A stretch of DNA of 64,000 nucleotides, from positions 8,000,501 through 8,064,500 of the forward strand of contig NZ_CP128362.1 of the NCBI RefSeq assembly GCF_034274695.1, given 5' to 3'. The DNA is from Chitinophaga sp. LS1 (lineage in GTDB: Bacteria; Bacteroidota; Bacteroidia; Chitinophagales; Chitinophagaceae). The notes beneath the pieces were generated by a model. That model ran no database searches. It saw only the letters and a program-made list of their open reading frames with translations, and was not told where the DNA came from. Shown piece after piece: positions 1 through 9,150 of this stretch (position 1 is the stretch's first letter; each line of letters starts with the position of its first letter). Made by a program: the position numbers and the translations under genes.

Positions 1-2652
1 GGTAGTTTCCCATTGCAGCTGCTGGTTAGCCGGATTGCTGATAGTACCTGTTGGCAACTGTGTGTTATTGTCAGTAGAGCCCAGGGTAATGACGGCTATA
101 TTATAACCTGCCAATGGAACAGAACCACCTGTACCGTAAGTCAGCCGTGCACTCAGGTTACTCAGCCAGCTGAATGACTGCATAAAGTTTTCCTGCTGAA
201 CGTTCCATTTACCACCTATAGACCAGAAAGGTTTCGCACGTTTGCTGCGATCAATACCTAACAGGGTATAATCATCAAAGCGGGCACTACCAGACAGGTC
301 ATACTTCGCTTTGTAATTGTAAGCCACATTACCAAAGTAAGACAGGTAACGGTTCCTCTGCTCTGTGATGGCACTCAGGTTATTACCAATCTGCTGGGTG
401 TACCCATACATTGTATTGTAATAGGTGGATGGATCGATGGAACCAAAGGTATTTGCATCCTGATCATATCCATAACGGGTACTCGCATCACCTTTTGTAT
501 ACGTCTGGCGTATTTCAGAACCTGCCAGCGCTGTAATGTGATGATAACTGTGAATGGTTTTATTGAAATTCAGTTGTCCGCGCAGTGCATATTCACTGTT
601 CATAGACTGCTGGATATAATAAGTACCCCCGTAAGGAATACTATACACTGGTCTGCCCGTAGTAGAAGATATAGTAGTAAAAGTATTCATATTCATACGA
701 CCCACATAGCTGTCTATTTCATTGATCGTGCTCAGGTAATAGTTATAACGCTGATACTGACCAGATACATCTGCTGTCAGCCATGGCGTGATCTTAACAT
801 TGATACCGGAATTGAATCGGGCTGTATTGGCAGTACTCTTGTTATTGCTATAGTTTAACTCCTGGATAGCGTTATAGGTAAAGGGAAGATAACCAAGGTT
901 CGTCAGGCTGTCTGCAAATTCCGGACGGAATTTAATAGAACGTTGTATCAGGCTACCATCGCTGTTTACCAGCATATCGTATGGACGAAGAGATGTGGTA
1001 GTAGCGCCCAATGCATCTACTGCGGCCTGGTTCGTTTTTGTATTAGCAATCTGGTAGCTAAAACCTGTACTGATCGTCACCCTGTTGTTCCACAGTTTAT
1101 TGGAGAGGTTAGCTGTCAGGTTAGTATTGTCAGCATTGTTACTTCTATAAATTGGATTATCCCTGTTATGGTTGGCAGAGATGTAATAAGAATTGACATC
1201 ATTACCACCGGAAATAGACAGGTTATACTGCTGTGAGATTGCTTTGCGTAGCAGGTATTGCCTGATCTGTCCTTCATTACTGCGTTTAGAAATTTCATCT
1301 ATGGCCGCATCCGCTTCTGCCTGTGTCGCTTCGCCACGCTGTACTTTGAAGAGCCATTCCTGCACTTCACTTGGATTACTTGCATACAAAGGATCATAAT
1401 AATCACTCTGCTTGGCATCAGTAATAAATCCCTTGTTCACCAGGTCTTTTTCCAGGTCTACATACTCAGCAGTGCTCATCCAGTGCATTTTGGAAAATTT
1501 TGGCGCAGACGCCACCCCAACGGTGGAAGAAAAGTTCAACGTAGGTAACCCTTTCTTACCGTGCTTGGTCGTGATCACGATCACACCATTCGCACCTTTT
1601 GCCCCCCATACAGAAGTGGCTACCGCATCCTTGAGGAAAGTGATCTGGTCAATATCTTCAGGGTTGATTTTAGACAGTACAGTATTGTTGGCCATCTGGG
1701 AATTACCAATGGAGGTCAGTCTTTGGTTATCACCGACAGCAATCATGGGGAAACCATCTATCACCACCAGCGGTTCTGAATTAGTAGCATAGGTATTGGT
1801 ACTTCTGATCTGTACAAGACCGGTGTTCACATCTATTTTCACACCCGGTACCTTACCTTCCAGTCTTTGCATGATATCAATTGTAGGTGTAGCTGCAATT
1901 TCTTTTGCAGTGATCACACCATAAGACCCTGTCGCTCTTTCTTTGGAAATCGTCTGGTAACCGGTGCTCACACTCACAGTAACTTCATCTACATTCACCA
2001 CCTGTCTTTTCAAAGCAATATCAAGTGTGGTGGTATTGGTGATCTTTATCTCCTGTGGCTCAAACCCTACAAATGTAATTACCAGCACATCGCCCACTTT
2101 TGCATTCAGGTCAAAATACCCTTTTGAATTGGTGATCACAGACACGGGGCTATTCTTCACCTTCACAGTCGCACCTTCCAGCGGGTATCCACCGGCCTCG
2201 TGCACGATACCTTCTACAGGTACAGTACTGATCACTTCAGGTACACCAGGCAGTTTTATCTTCTTACTCACGAAGATCGTCTGCTCGCGGATCAGGTATT
2301 GCAGGGATTGATTTTTGAAGATCAGTTCCAGGAACTGGTTCAGCGGCATGTTAGTCGCTGCTACAGAAACCGGAGCGGCTTCAGACAATAATTCACGGTC
2401 ACAGAATACGAGATATCCTGTTTGCGTACGAATAGTAGAAAATGTTTTTTCCAGCGAAATATTATTGCCGGACATTGTCACTGATTGAGATCGACCACTT
2501 GCATAAACCCCCATGAATGCAACGGTCATTAATACGATGGTTAGCTTCATAACTAACATAATTTTGGCTGACAACCGGCTTCCATAAAGCCGGTAAAAAG
2601 GCATGACACGGTCGGCCCGGTCACAAAAAGCAATTTTTTGCATACCTTGCAT
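1..2652 (-). CDS. SusC/RagA family TonB-linked outer membrane receptor with STN domain (3' end outside window)
   Basis: Reading the minus strand from 2652 gives an uninterrupted frame to the window edge, so the C-terminal part of the barrel is missing. After a long N-terminal leader (typical of Chitinophaga SusC annotations; internal ATG at 2550 is an alternative start) come an STN/secretin-like domain, a carboxypeptidase-regulatory-like beta-sandwich (EGIVHEAGGYPLEGATVKVK), a TonB plug with the family phrase LVVIDGFP and the segment KDAVATSVWGAKGANGVI, then barrel strands. It would import oligosaccharides or peptides across the outer membrane with a SusD lipoprotein, expected beyond the left edge. 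The STN domain is the part that contacts FecR regulators, and the FecR/ECF-sigma pair lies immediately upstream on the same strand. Family assignment is secure; the substrate is unknown. Confidence 0.95.
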   Translation of the reverse strand, partial: MQGMQKIAFCDRADRVMPFYRLYGSRLSAKIMLVMKLTIVLMTVAFMGVYASGRSQSVTMSGNNISLEKTFSTIRTQTGYLVFCDRELLSEAAPVSVAATNMPLNQFLELIFKNQSLQYLIREQTIFVSKKIKLPGVPEVISTVPVEGIVHEAGGYPLEGATVKVKNSPVSVITNSKGYFDLNAKVGDVLVITFVGFEPQEIKITNTTTLDIALKRQVVNVDEVTVSVSTGYQTISKERATGSYGVITAKEIAATPTIDIMQRLEGKVPGVKIDVNTGLVQIRSTNTYATNSEPLVVIDGFPMIAVGDNQRLTSIGNSQMANNTVLSKINPEDIDQITFLKDAVATSVWGAKGANGVIVITTKHGKKGLPTLNFSSTVGVASAPKFSKMHWMSTAEYVDLEKDLVNKGFITDAKQSDYYDPLYASNPSEVQEWLFKVQRGEATQAEADAAIDEISKRSNEGQIRQYLLRKAISQQYNLSISGGNDVNSYYISANHNRDNPIYRSNNADNTNLTANLSNKLWNNRVTISTGFSYQIANTKTNQAAVDALGATTTSLRPYDMLVNSDGSLIQRSIKFRPEFADSLTNLGYLPFTYNAIQELNYSNNKSTANTARFNSGINVKITPWLTADVSGQYQRYNYYLSTINEIDSYVGRMNMNTFTTISSTTGRPVYSIPYGGTYYIQQSMNSEYALRGQLNFNKTIHSYHHITALAGSEIRQTYTKGDASTRYGYDQDANTFGSIDPSTYYNTMYGYTQQIGNNLSAITEQRNRYLSYFGNVAYNYKAKYDLSGSARFDDYTLLGIDRSKRAKPFWSIGGKWNVQQENFMQSFSWLSNLSARLTYGTGGSVPLAGYNIAVITLGSTDNNTQLPTGTISNPANQQLQWETT

Positions 2653-2720
2653 TTGGTTTGGTTGATTGAAAAATTCAGTTGTCCCTAAATAATTGTCTAT
2701 TCAGTGCATCCGGACCTTAG

Positions 2721-2746
2721 CCGCTCAGAATCCTACCTCTGGGCGG
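2721..2746. other. Imperfect hairpin between FecR and SusC genes
   Basis: Arms 2721-2729 and 2738-2746 pair over 9 bp with one G-T wobble. A T-run follows only on the plus strand, where no gene ends, so it is not a convincing terminator for the minus-strand genes. It may be an mRNA structure in the fecR-susC intergenic leader. Confidence 0.3.
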
Positions 2747-2798
2747 TTTTTCGTTTAGACGAACTTATATTGAAAAACAATTCACATGGTTGTGGTGC

Positions 2799-3932
2799 TT
2801 ACGGTAATACGATCAGCCGTTTACCTTCAATTCTAAAATGTACCCCTGATAGTTTTAACCCTTCCAGTACCTGTGCCAGGCTTAGGTTACGACCTATTTC
2901 GCCATAGAATCGGCTGGTTGGAATACCCTGTTCATAAACCACCTCGATATCATACCATCTGGCCAGCTGATGCATGACCGCCTCTACTCCCAAATCATCG
3001 AAGTTGAAGACCCCATCTTTCCAGGCTGTTACCTGTGCTGTGTTTATGTGACTGTTTACTGTGATATCATCGTTCACCTGCGCCTGTTGGCCCGGTTGCA
3101 ATACAACCGCTGCGGCACCTTTGTTCACCCTGATACTTCCCTGTATCAGGGTCGCTTTGATTTGCTGTTCGTCAGTATAGGCATTGATATTGAACTGTGT
3201 GCCCAGTACCTGTACTTTCATTTGGTTGGCTACTTCTACTACAAAAGGATGAACTGCATCTTTTGCTACATCGAAGAAGGCTTCACCCGTAATCGTGACG
3301 GTCCTATCACTACCTGTAAAGGCGGTGGGATATTTGAGGGAACTACCTGCATTGAGCCATACAGTGGTACCATCCGGCAATACCAGTTTGAACTGCCTGG
3401 CATTCGGCGTATGGATCATGTTGTAGCTCACGGAGGCGGCTTTGTCTGCATTGTAGCTCAGACTACCATTCTTTAATGTCACCGTGGTTCCATTCTGGTT
3501 GGCAATCACCCCATTACCGGTACTATCCAGGGCTATGACCTGGCCGTTCGCGAGGGTGAGCACGGCACCACTTTTACCGGGTTGTACATCATTCACTGTT
3601 GCGACTTCCATTGGTGGTAAAGGTCTGCGTTGTGGTTTGAAAACGTACCAGGCGGAGGCGCCCAGTACAATGATGGCCGCTGCAGCAGCAGCGCGGCGCA
3701 GGAATGGCATTCTCCTGACTACCCCTTCTTTATGTTGTAAGCGCTCCTGCATTGAAGACAGAAACGCAGGCGACGCTGGCACATAATCCACTTCTCCTGC
3801 CTGTTGCAGGATACGATGGAACGCATCGGCCTCCACTTCAGCATACCAGCTAAAAAAAGCCAGCTCCTCCGCTTCGGTCAGTGTACCGCTCCTGTATTTA
3901 TGAATTAAATGGATGATCTGCTCGTCGCTCAT
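2799..3932 (-). CDS. FecR family anti-sigma factor
   Basis: A 377-residue protein with the usual FecR layout: cytoplasmic N-terminal anti-sigma region (about 1-75, with the LAFFSWYAEVEADAF helix), one membrane segment at about 80-98 (Ala-rich, ending WYVF), a FecR periplasmic domain (about 110-290, with the hallmarks LPDGTTVWLNAGSSLKYP and GEAFFDVAKD) and a C-terminal DUF4974 domain (VEAVMHQLARWYDIEV). It should hold the neighbouring ECF sigma factor inactive until the STN domain of the downstream SusC-type receptor reports ligand. It lies between that sigma gene (54 bp upstream) and the receptor gene (146 bp downstream), all on the minus strand. Assignment is near certain; the ligand is not known. 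Confidence 0.95.
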   Translation of the reverse strand: MSDEQIIHLIHKYRSGTLTEAEELAFFSWYAEVEADAFHRILQQAGEVDYVPASPAFLSSMQERLQHKEGVVRRMPFLRRAAAAAAIIVLGASAWYVFKPQRRPLPPMEVATVNDVQPGKSGAVLTLANGQVIALDSTGNGVIANQNGTTVTLKNGSLSYNADKAASVSYNMIHTPNARQFKLVLPDGTTVWLNAGSSLKYPTAFTGSDRTVTITGEAFFDVAKDAVHPFVVEVANQMKVQVLGTQFNINAYTDEQQIKATLIQGSIRVNKGAAAVVLQPGQQAQVNDDITVNSHINTAQVTAWKDGVFNFDDLGVEAVMHQLARWYDIEVVYEQGIPTSRFYGEIGRNLSLAQVLEGLKLSGVHFRIEGKRLIVLP

Positions 3933-3986
3933 ATACTAGAGACGAACTCGTGAAAGATTCGTATACGCTGTTTTGAAAAAAAAATG

Positions 3987-4571
3987 CTAATGGCCCCTGG
4001 ACCAGACGATGAGGAGGAAGGTAAATACACCACCATGCTCATTCAGAAGCTTTTTGAGGGTATGAAAAGCTGCGTAAAAATGTTTTTTGACGGTGACTAC
4101 AGCGATCCCGCATTTGGCGGCAATTTCTTCAAAACTGAGTCCTTCCTGTGTGCGCAGCAGGAAAATCTCCTTTTTCTGAGGATCGAGGGTATCGATGGCA
4201 CGGGTGGCAATGTCATGGTATTCTTTATAAACCAGCTGATGATCACCACCGGTAGTGGCATCGTCCTGATGCCGGAAGATGGTGTCGATGGCTTTCAGGT
4301 GCACCTTTTTGCGCCGGAGGAGGTCGAACAGGAGGTTTTTGGCTACCCGGAAGGCGTAGTCTTCAAATGACCGTACCAGTAATAACTTCTCTTTTGTTTT
4401 CCAGATACGGAGGAAAGTCTCCTGCAGGATCTCTTCGGTTTCGTCCTTATCCTGGGTAATAAAGGTAATGGCAACCTGCAGACGGGGGTAATGATGGGTA
4501 TATAAATAACCATATGCCAGCTGATTTCCGTCCGCCGCTTCTCTTACCCATGTTGTGAATTGATCCGTCAA
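3987..4571 (-). CDS. ECF RNA polymerase sigma-70 factor
   Basis: A 194-residue sigma factor with region 2 (about 20-85: DETEEILQETFLRIW and FEDYAFRVAKNLLFDLLRRKK) and region 4 (about 125-180: GLSFEEIAAKCGIAVVTVKKHF). It should direct polymerase to the SusC-type locus downstream, under control of the adjacent FecR. The frame has no ATG before region 2; the only reasonable initiation codon is TTG at 4571, which follows a good -7 element by a short leader. The C-terminal tail (VFTFLLIVWSRGH) is hydrophobic, as seen in many Bacteroidota FecR-linked sigma factors. Confidence 0.93.
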   Translation of the reverse strand: MTDQFTTWVREAADGNQLAYGYLYTHHYPRLQVAITFITQDKDETEEILQETFLRIWKTKEKLLLVRSFEDYAFRVAKNLLFDLLRRKKVHLKAIDTIFRHQDDATTGGDHQLVYKEYHDIATRAIDTLDPQKKEIFLLRTQEGLSFEEIAAKCGIAVVTVKKHFYAAFHTLKKLLNEHGGVFTFLLIVWSRGH

Positions 4572-4581
4572 ATGATTAATG

Positions 4582-4589
4582 CAAAATTA
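4582..4589 (-). promoter_or_regulatory. Candidate -7 promoter element for the ECF sigma gene
   Basis: The minus strand reads TAATTTTG here, an exact match to the Bacteroidota -7 consensus TAnnTTTG, with a T-rich stretch about 20 nt upstream as a possible -33 element. It lies 18 nt upstream of the TTG start at 4571. Predicted from motif only. Confidence 0.5.
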
Positions 4590-4643
4590 TGGTGCAAGAT
4601 ACATCGAAAAGGAGTAAGAAATAAGAGTAACCCATACATAAAT

Positions 4644-4705
4644 CGCCCATAAGCCGTAGATAAGCCGCCTCTATATAGATGCGGCTTATCTACGGCTTAT
4701 GGGCG
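4644..4705. repeat. Perfect 25-bp inverted repeat in a divergent intergenic region
   Basis: Left arm 4644-4668 and right arm 4681-4705 are exact reverse complements, separated by 12 nt with an AT-rich centre. From about 4704 the sequence continues with short direct repeats of the GGCGGGTTATA / GGCGGCTTATA type up to about 4735. The flanking genes both point away from it, so it is not a terminator for either; it could form a cruciform, bind a dimeric regulator, or be a REP-like element. Confidence 0.85.
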
Positions 4706-4769
4706 GGTTATAGGCGGCTTATAGGCGGGTTATCTCCCTGACTGTATGAAGGGTATTACCTCTTTTACC

Positions 4770-4777
4770 TAACTTGC
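4770..4777 (+). promoter_or_regulatory. Candidate -7 element immediately before the HipA-like gene
   Basis: TAACTTGC begins exactly 12 nt before the ATG at 4782. The same spacing and near-identical motif precede the genes at 9163 and 45405, which suggests a leaderless or almost leaderless transcript. Motif-based prediction. Confidence 0.4.
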
Positions 4778-4781
4778 GGGT

Positions 4782-5576
4782 ATGAATCAACAACCTGAGC
4801 TTAGAACCGTTAGCGTAACAAGATATGTCACGCCGCTTCGGGAAGGTGGCTCCCTACCCGCCATCGCTGAAGCGGATGACGGTTTCCTGTATGTACTGAA
4901 ATTCCGGGGTGCCGGCCAGGGTATCAAAGCCCTGGTAGCCGAACTGATAGGAGGAGAAATAGCCCGCGCATTAGGATTGAAAATGCCGGAAATCGTGTTT
5001 GCCAACCTGGATAGTGCCTTTGGCCGTACGGAACCCGATGAGGAAATACAGGACCTCCTGAAGGCCAGCGTTGGCCTGAACCTGGGTGTCCATTACCTGT
5101 CAGGTGCTGTCACCTACGATCCGGTGGTGACTAAAATAGACCCTGAACTGGCATCGCGTATTGTATGGATGGACTGCCTGCTTACCAATGTAGACCGTAC
5201 CCCCCGCAATACCAATATGCTTATGTGGCACAGAGAGCTTTGGCTGATAGACCATGGCGCTTCCCTGTACTTTCACCACTCCTGGAATAACTGGGAAGAA
5301 TCTGCCAAAAAGCCGTTTGTACAGGTCAAAGACCACGTACTGCTGCCACAGGCCAATATGATCGCGGAAGCAGATACGCAACTGAAAGCAATACTGACAC
5401 CTGAAAAGATCAGGGGAATCGTGAACCTGATCCCTGACGTATGGTTGCAGGAATGGCCTACCGGCGAATCGCCGGATGATGTAAGACAGGTATATTATAA
5501 TTTCTTAACTACACGCCTCGCCGTGTCTGAAATATTTGTAAAAGAAGCACAACATGCAAGAGAAGCACTTATATGA
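4782..5576 (+). CDS. HipA-like kinase family protein (HipA_2 type)
   Basis: A 264-residue protein with a minimal HipA/PI4K-like kinase fold: an ATP-binding lysine in FLYVLKFRG (K40), a catalytic loop NVDRTPRNTN with Asp138 and Asn143, and a metal-binding IDHG motif at 156-159 in the place of DFG. It lacks the N-terminal domain of the 400+ residue HipA toxins. HipA proteins phosphorylate glutamyl-tRNA synthetase; whether this short branch does so is unknown. The next gene overlaps its 3' end by 23 bp and encodes DUF3037, a pairing seen widely in bacteria, so the two products probably act together. A toxin-antitoxin or defence role is inference only. Confidence 0.85.
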   Translation: MNQQPELRTVSVTRYVTPLREGGSLPAIAEADDGFLYVLKFRGAGQGIKALVAELIGGEIARALGLKMPEIVFANLDSAFGRTEPDEEIQDLLKASVGLNLGVHYLSGAVTYDPVVTKIDPELASRIVWMDCLLTNVDRTPRNTNMLMWHRELWLIDHGASLYFHHSWNNWEESAKKPFVQVKDHVLLPQANMIAEADTQLKAILTPEKIRGIVNLIPDVWLQEWPTGESPDDVRQVYYNFLTTRLAVSEIFVKEAQHAREALI

Positions 5577-5937
5577 GTATGCTGTCATTCGCGTAGTTCC
5601 CAGTGTGGTACGCGAAGAGTTTCTCAATATAGGTGTGATCCTGTATTGTAAACAACAGCGGTATCTGCAAACCATTTATACCCTGAACGAGGAAAAGATC
5701 AGGAGCCTGGCGCCGGATATCGATTTGGAGGAACTAAACGCATACCTGGTTGCCTTTGAACAGATTGCCGCAGGACATCGTGATGCGGGACCGATTGCCA
5801 AACTGGACCAACCCTCCCGTTTTCGCTGGCTGACTGCAACAAGAAGTACGATTATTCAATCATCTAAAGTACATCCGGGATTGTGTGGGGACCTGCCTGG
5901 AACATTGCAGCGCTTACATGCACAATTAGTTTTATAA
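5554..5937 (+). CDS. DUF3037 domain-containing protein
   Basis: A 127-residue protein beginning with the typical DUF3037 phrases YAVIRVVPSVVREEFLNIGVI (here split over residues 9-29) and ending with a conserved DQPSRFRWLTATRSTIIQSSKVHPG region. No catalytic motif is visible. It overlaps the HipA-like kinase gene by 23 bp and is translated in another frame, so the two are co-transcribed and probably translationally coupled. Function is unknown; by position it is a partner, substrate or regulator of the kinase. Confidence 0.88.
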   Translation: MQEKHLYEYAVIRVVPSVVREEFLNIGVILYCKQQRYLQTIYTLNEEKIRSLAPDIDLEELNAYLVAFEQIAAGHRDAGPIAKLDQPSRFRWLTATRSTIIQSSKVHPGLCGDLPGTLQRLHAQLVL

Positions 5938-6005
5938 TAAAATATTTTTTATTGCGTTATGTAATAGCCGTATTCCATATCTCTTATTGATATTAAAACC
6001 TATCC

Positions 6006-6737
6006 ATGAAACTTTACTTACTGTGCTGTATATCATTGCTGACGGCTATCCTGTCTGTACAAGCACAGGATACCATTCCCCCTGCACCCGTAGGCAGCAC
6101 GATTTACCTGCTCAACGATGTCTGGCTCATGTCTGCCGCTGACAGGTATGGCCCTATGAAATGCGATCATACCTCCATCAGCGCCTCCGAACAATTTATA
6201 ATTGTCGATGCCGGTGACAGCACCATCGCCCTGCAGGGTAGTAACGGTCGCTATGTTACATCTACCAGCCCAATGCGTTGTACCAGCACGATGATTGATC
6301 ACAACTCCCGTTTTAAATGGGTAGGCCTGAGCAACAATACTGTTGCATTGCAAAATTTAAAAGGAGAATTTGTCTTTATGGAGAGCAACCTGCTGAGCCT
6401 GAACTGCAATGCGAAAGAGATCAATACCGGTACGACCTTTACATGGAGCGCCGTGTCTGTCTCCTCACAGGAAGAGAAAACCGCCGCCGCCGATCTGACA
6501 GTCTTTCCTAATCCCGCATCCGGCAATGTCAATATTAAGTATGAATTGCAAACCGCTGCTGAGGTATTAATTGAATTTTACAATAGCCGGGGTGCTTTGG
6601 TGAAATCTTTCCTGGGTGGTTTGCAGGAAGGTACCACCCGCCTGAATGTGGGCATCAGTGACCTGGAGGCTGGCATGTACCTCGTGCGACTGACTTCTAA
6701 AGGCATTAAAGAAACGAAGAAACTAATCGTTCAGTGA
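6006..6737 (+). CDS. Secreted beta-trefoil (fascin-like) protein with T9SS sorting domain
   Basis: A 243-residue exported protein: signal peptide (1-21, ending VQAQ), a region at about 30-155 with three repeated blocks of the type GSTIYLLND / TIALQGSNGRYVT / TVALQNLKGEFVF that resembles the fascin/actin-crosslinking-like beta-trefoil, and a type A T9SS C-terminal sorting domain from about 165 (VFPNPASGNVNIKY to MYLVRLTSKG). It should be exported through Sec, moved across the outer membrane by the type IX system and left on the surface or released. Beta-trefoils of this kind often bind sugars; the ligand is not known. Its last 15 bp overlap the convergent GAF gene. Confidence 0.8.
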   Translation: MKLYLLCCISLLTAILSVQAQDTIPPAPVGSTIYLLNDVWLMSAADRYGPMKCDHTSISASEQFIIVDAGDSTIALQGSNGRYVTSTSPMRCTSTMIDHNSRFKWVGLSNNTVALQNLKGEFVFMESNLLSLNCNAKEINTGTTFTWSAVSVSSQEEKTAAADLTVFPNPASGNVNIKYELQTAAEVLIEFYNSRGALVKSFLGGLQEGTTRLNVGISDLEAGMYLVRLTSKGIKETKKLIVQ

Positions 6738-9083
6738 AGATTCGTACACCACACCTACACGCAAAGCCTTGAGACCGCTTAAGCCCTGCAGATCTTCCAG
6801 CAACAGGTATTCCAGGTCCCTGCAAAGGGTGTCCTTCTCCTGTAGATATTCGATAAAGGGCAGGTAATCATCCACATCCTTTTCATCGAAATAGATCAGC
6901 ACGATCTTATCCGGTTGGGTAAGGCGCTCTTCTGTATCCTTGACGCGCACTTTGTCAATGCGCTTCTTGATCATCTGGTAACGGATATTGTAAGCGCCTT
7001 CCACATCAAAGCGTCTTTCGTCTGCCCTGAAACTGATATCAATAGTATGGTTGTGAACAAAAATGAGTTGGGTGGTGTGTAAAACCTTAGGCATGTTCGG
7101 TAGTAAGGCACGCGTAATGCGTGCAATCGCAGCCATACTGGATAGTTGCCAGAGGCGTAAGTTCTTCAGATGAAAATGATCGAAAGGATGCTGAGGTGCA
7201 ATAGACTGTCCGATATATGCATCGTACTCTACCCCATCCGTTCTGAACTTTTCAAAGTAACAGGGGTACAGGCTTTGTAACTGGATCTTCTCTATTTCAA
7301 AATATTCGTTCACTGCTTCATTGATCAACTGCATAGATACTTCCAGTGAATATTTTTCACCGGTCGTACTGTTGTTAAAAGTTTCCAGCACTTTCAGGTA
7401 TTCATCTACCAATGGTTTGCTTTCCGGGTGTCGCACGGCCAGGTGCGAGAGGAATGGTGTTGTTTCTTTTCTTAAGAAACCATTCAGCTTATCTTCGTCA
7501 TTGGCATACAACTGGTCTGATCCCAGTATTTCCTGCCACTTACAGCACTTGTAAATCATCTCCTCCAGCAGGGATGATGGATAGCGTTCCTGTAAGGTAT
7601 TCAGGGTACCACCCAGTAATGACAGGTGAGCATCCAGGTCGGCTACAATAGCTTTGTTCCGTTCTATAGTAGAGTTGCGGATATCTACCGCACCATATAA
7701 TGGATAGACATTGTCAAAGTGAATATTGAATTCCTTATCCGCTAAATGGCGTTTTTTATCATGCAGGTATTGCCAGGCCACTTCGTTGAACTTCCATTGC
7801 ACGGCTGGCTGGATAGAGGTAAATTTTTCTTTGATGATGCCTTCTATTTCATAGTTGAACTCATCAATATAGATCTGTAGCAAACGGCCGATGGCTGCCA
7901 TGGCTGGTTGCAGCAATACAATAACCTTCTCATCAAAAGAAGCGTTCTCCCAGGTATGGATTGCCAATACTCCTACCGGTGTACGATTGTGAAATACCGG
8001 CATCAGTGCCAGTGAGCGCACACCCAGTTTACGGAAGTGATCCAGGTGGTCCTGCTGCTGCTGTTTTTCAGAAAATATATCAGGAGAGAAGAAGAAATTT
8101 GGATTGGAGAAATATCCTTTGGCCTGCCGGCGGAACTCTTCGGGAGATACACGACCTTCTCCCCATACTTCGGAGAGGATACCGGTACCGCCATTTACAT
8201 AGCCGTATACAGGTTCATTGTTCACCCTGACAAACGGGAAGAGATCAAACTCGATCTGGTTATTTTTAACCAGTGTCTTCAGTGATTTGATCACATACCT
8301 GTAGTTCTCTTCTTCCTTGTCAGGTGTACGGTTCAGGCGTATCCGCTCTATATTATCAATGGCTTTTTCGGCGGTGACGTCTGTGAGATTCAGGATACAG
8401 ATCCCTCTTATTTTGAAGAGAGACAATGGCAGCATTTCCAGCAGGATGTCATACCCCTCCCCTTCACTCATACGCATATAGAGTTCACTGAAATCCAGCT
8501 CAGGCAAAGGACCTTTGGCAGTGACTTCAATGTAATCCATGTTGATCTGCATGGCATAGTATTGCAACAAACCTGTAGCTAAGTTGATACCTGCATGTAC
8601 ATCCGGCAGTTGCGTAGGTGCCTGGAAGTTATACAGCTTCTGCAGTACAAAGGAATATAATGATTTGAGACGATTGTGTTGATAGTCGTCAGCGTTCTTC
8701 GTAGTCACATAAATATCGTGGTCATCCCGACGGTTGCGCATCAGTTCATAAAACAGGGTGGTACCGTAGAAAATAATTGGCTGAAAAGGCATGTTCATGG
8801 CCCATGCCAGCTCCCTTTCGTTCGTCATGGCAGGCGAAAGACAGGCATACATCAGGTCCAGAAGGGCCTCGTATTTGTCAATATCTGTCAATGGAATTCC
8901 CTCCTGCGACAGGTTGTATGTTTCGTAAGTGGCCAGCACCTGCTCATACAAAGTTTTCTTTGCCGTTTGCTCGTTCCTGATCCTGTCACGGAGGCGATTG
9001 ATAAACGGCTGGAATGATATAGCGGCATCCAGATCCATGCTGGATACCTCAATCCCCGATAAGTCCTGTATTATTTTTTCCAT
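6723..9083 (-). CDS. Large GAF domain-containing protein of unknown function
   Basis: A 786-residue cytoplasmic protein without signal peptide or membrane segments. A GAF-type sensory domain is recognisable around 300-420 (YVNGGTGILSEVWGEGR through SLALMPVFHNRTPVGVLAIH). A following segment, VYPLYGAVDIRNSTIERNKA, resembles the start of a nucleotide cyclase/signalling core but I cannot confirm the catalytic residues. The rest is helical and unfamiliar. It stands alone on the minus strand, convergent with and overlapping the T9SS cargo gene at 6006. GAF domains bind small molecules or chromophores; an intracellular signalling role is inference. Confidence 0.75.
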   Translation of the reverse strand: MEKIIQDLSGIEVSSMDLDAAISFQPFINRLRDRIRNEQTAKKTLYEQVLATYETYNLSQEGIPLTDIDKYEALLDLMYACLSPAMTNERELAWAMNMPFQPIIFYGTTLFYELMRNRRDDHDIYVTTKNADDYQHNRLKSLYSFVLQKLYNFQAPTQLPDVHAGINLATGLLQYYAMQINMDYIEVTAKGPLPELDFSELYMRMSEGEGYDILLEMLPLSLFKIRGICILNLTDVTAEKAIDNIERIRLNRTPDKEEENYRYVIKSLKTLVKNNQIEFDLFPFVRVNNEPVYGYVNGGTGILSEVWGEGRVSPEEFRRQAKGYFSNPNFFFSPDIFSEKQQQQDHLDHFRKLGVRSLALMPVFHNRTPVGVLAIHTWENASFDEKVIVLLQPAMAAIGRLLQIYIDEFNYEIEGIIKEKFTSIQPAVQWKFNEVAWQYLHDKKRHLADKEFNIHFDNVYPLYGAVDIRNSTIERNKAIVADLDAHLSLLGGTLNTLQERYPSSLLEEMIYKCCKWQEILGSDQLYANDEDKLNGFLRKETTPFLSHLAVRHPESKPLVDEYLKVLETFNNSTTGEKYSLEVSMQLINEAVNEYFEIEKIQLQSLYPCYFEKFRTDGVEYDAYIGQSIAPQHPFDHFHLKNLRLWQLSSMAAIARITRALLPNMPKVLHTTQLIFVHNHTIDISFRADERRFDVEGAYNIRYQMIKKRIDKVRVKDTEERLTQPDKIVLIYFDEKDVDDYLPFIEYLQEKDTLCRDLEYLLLEDLQGLSGLKALRVGVVYESSLND

Positions 9084-9150
9084 TGGTAGTTGAAGATAGC
9101 GAAAACCTGTATACGTATAGCAAATTTAACACCAACCATTCAATTCTTCT

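Noticed and set aside
1116-2391. Several plus-strand reading frames between 0.5 and 2.4 kb
   Set aside because: They are antisense to the SusC-type receptor frame, which is continuous and has clear family motifs.
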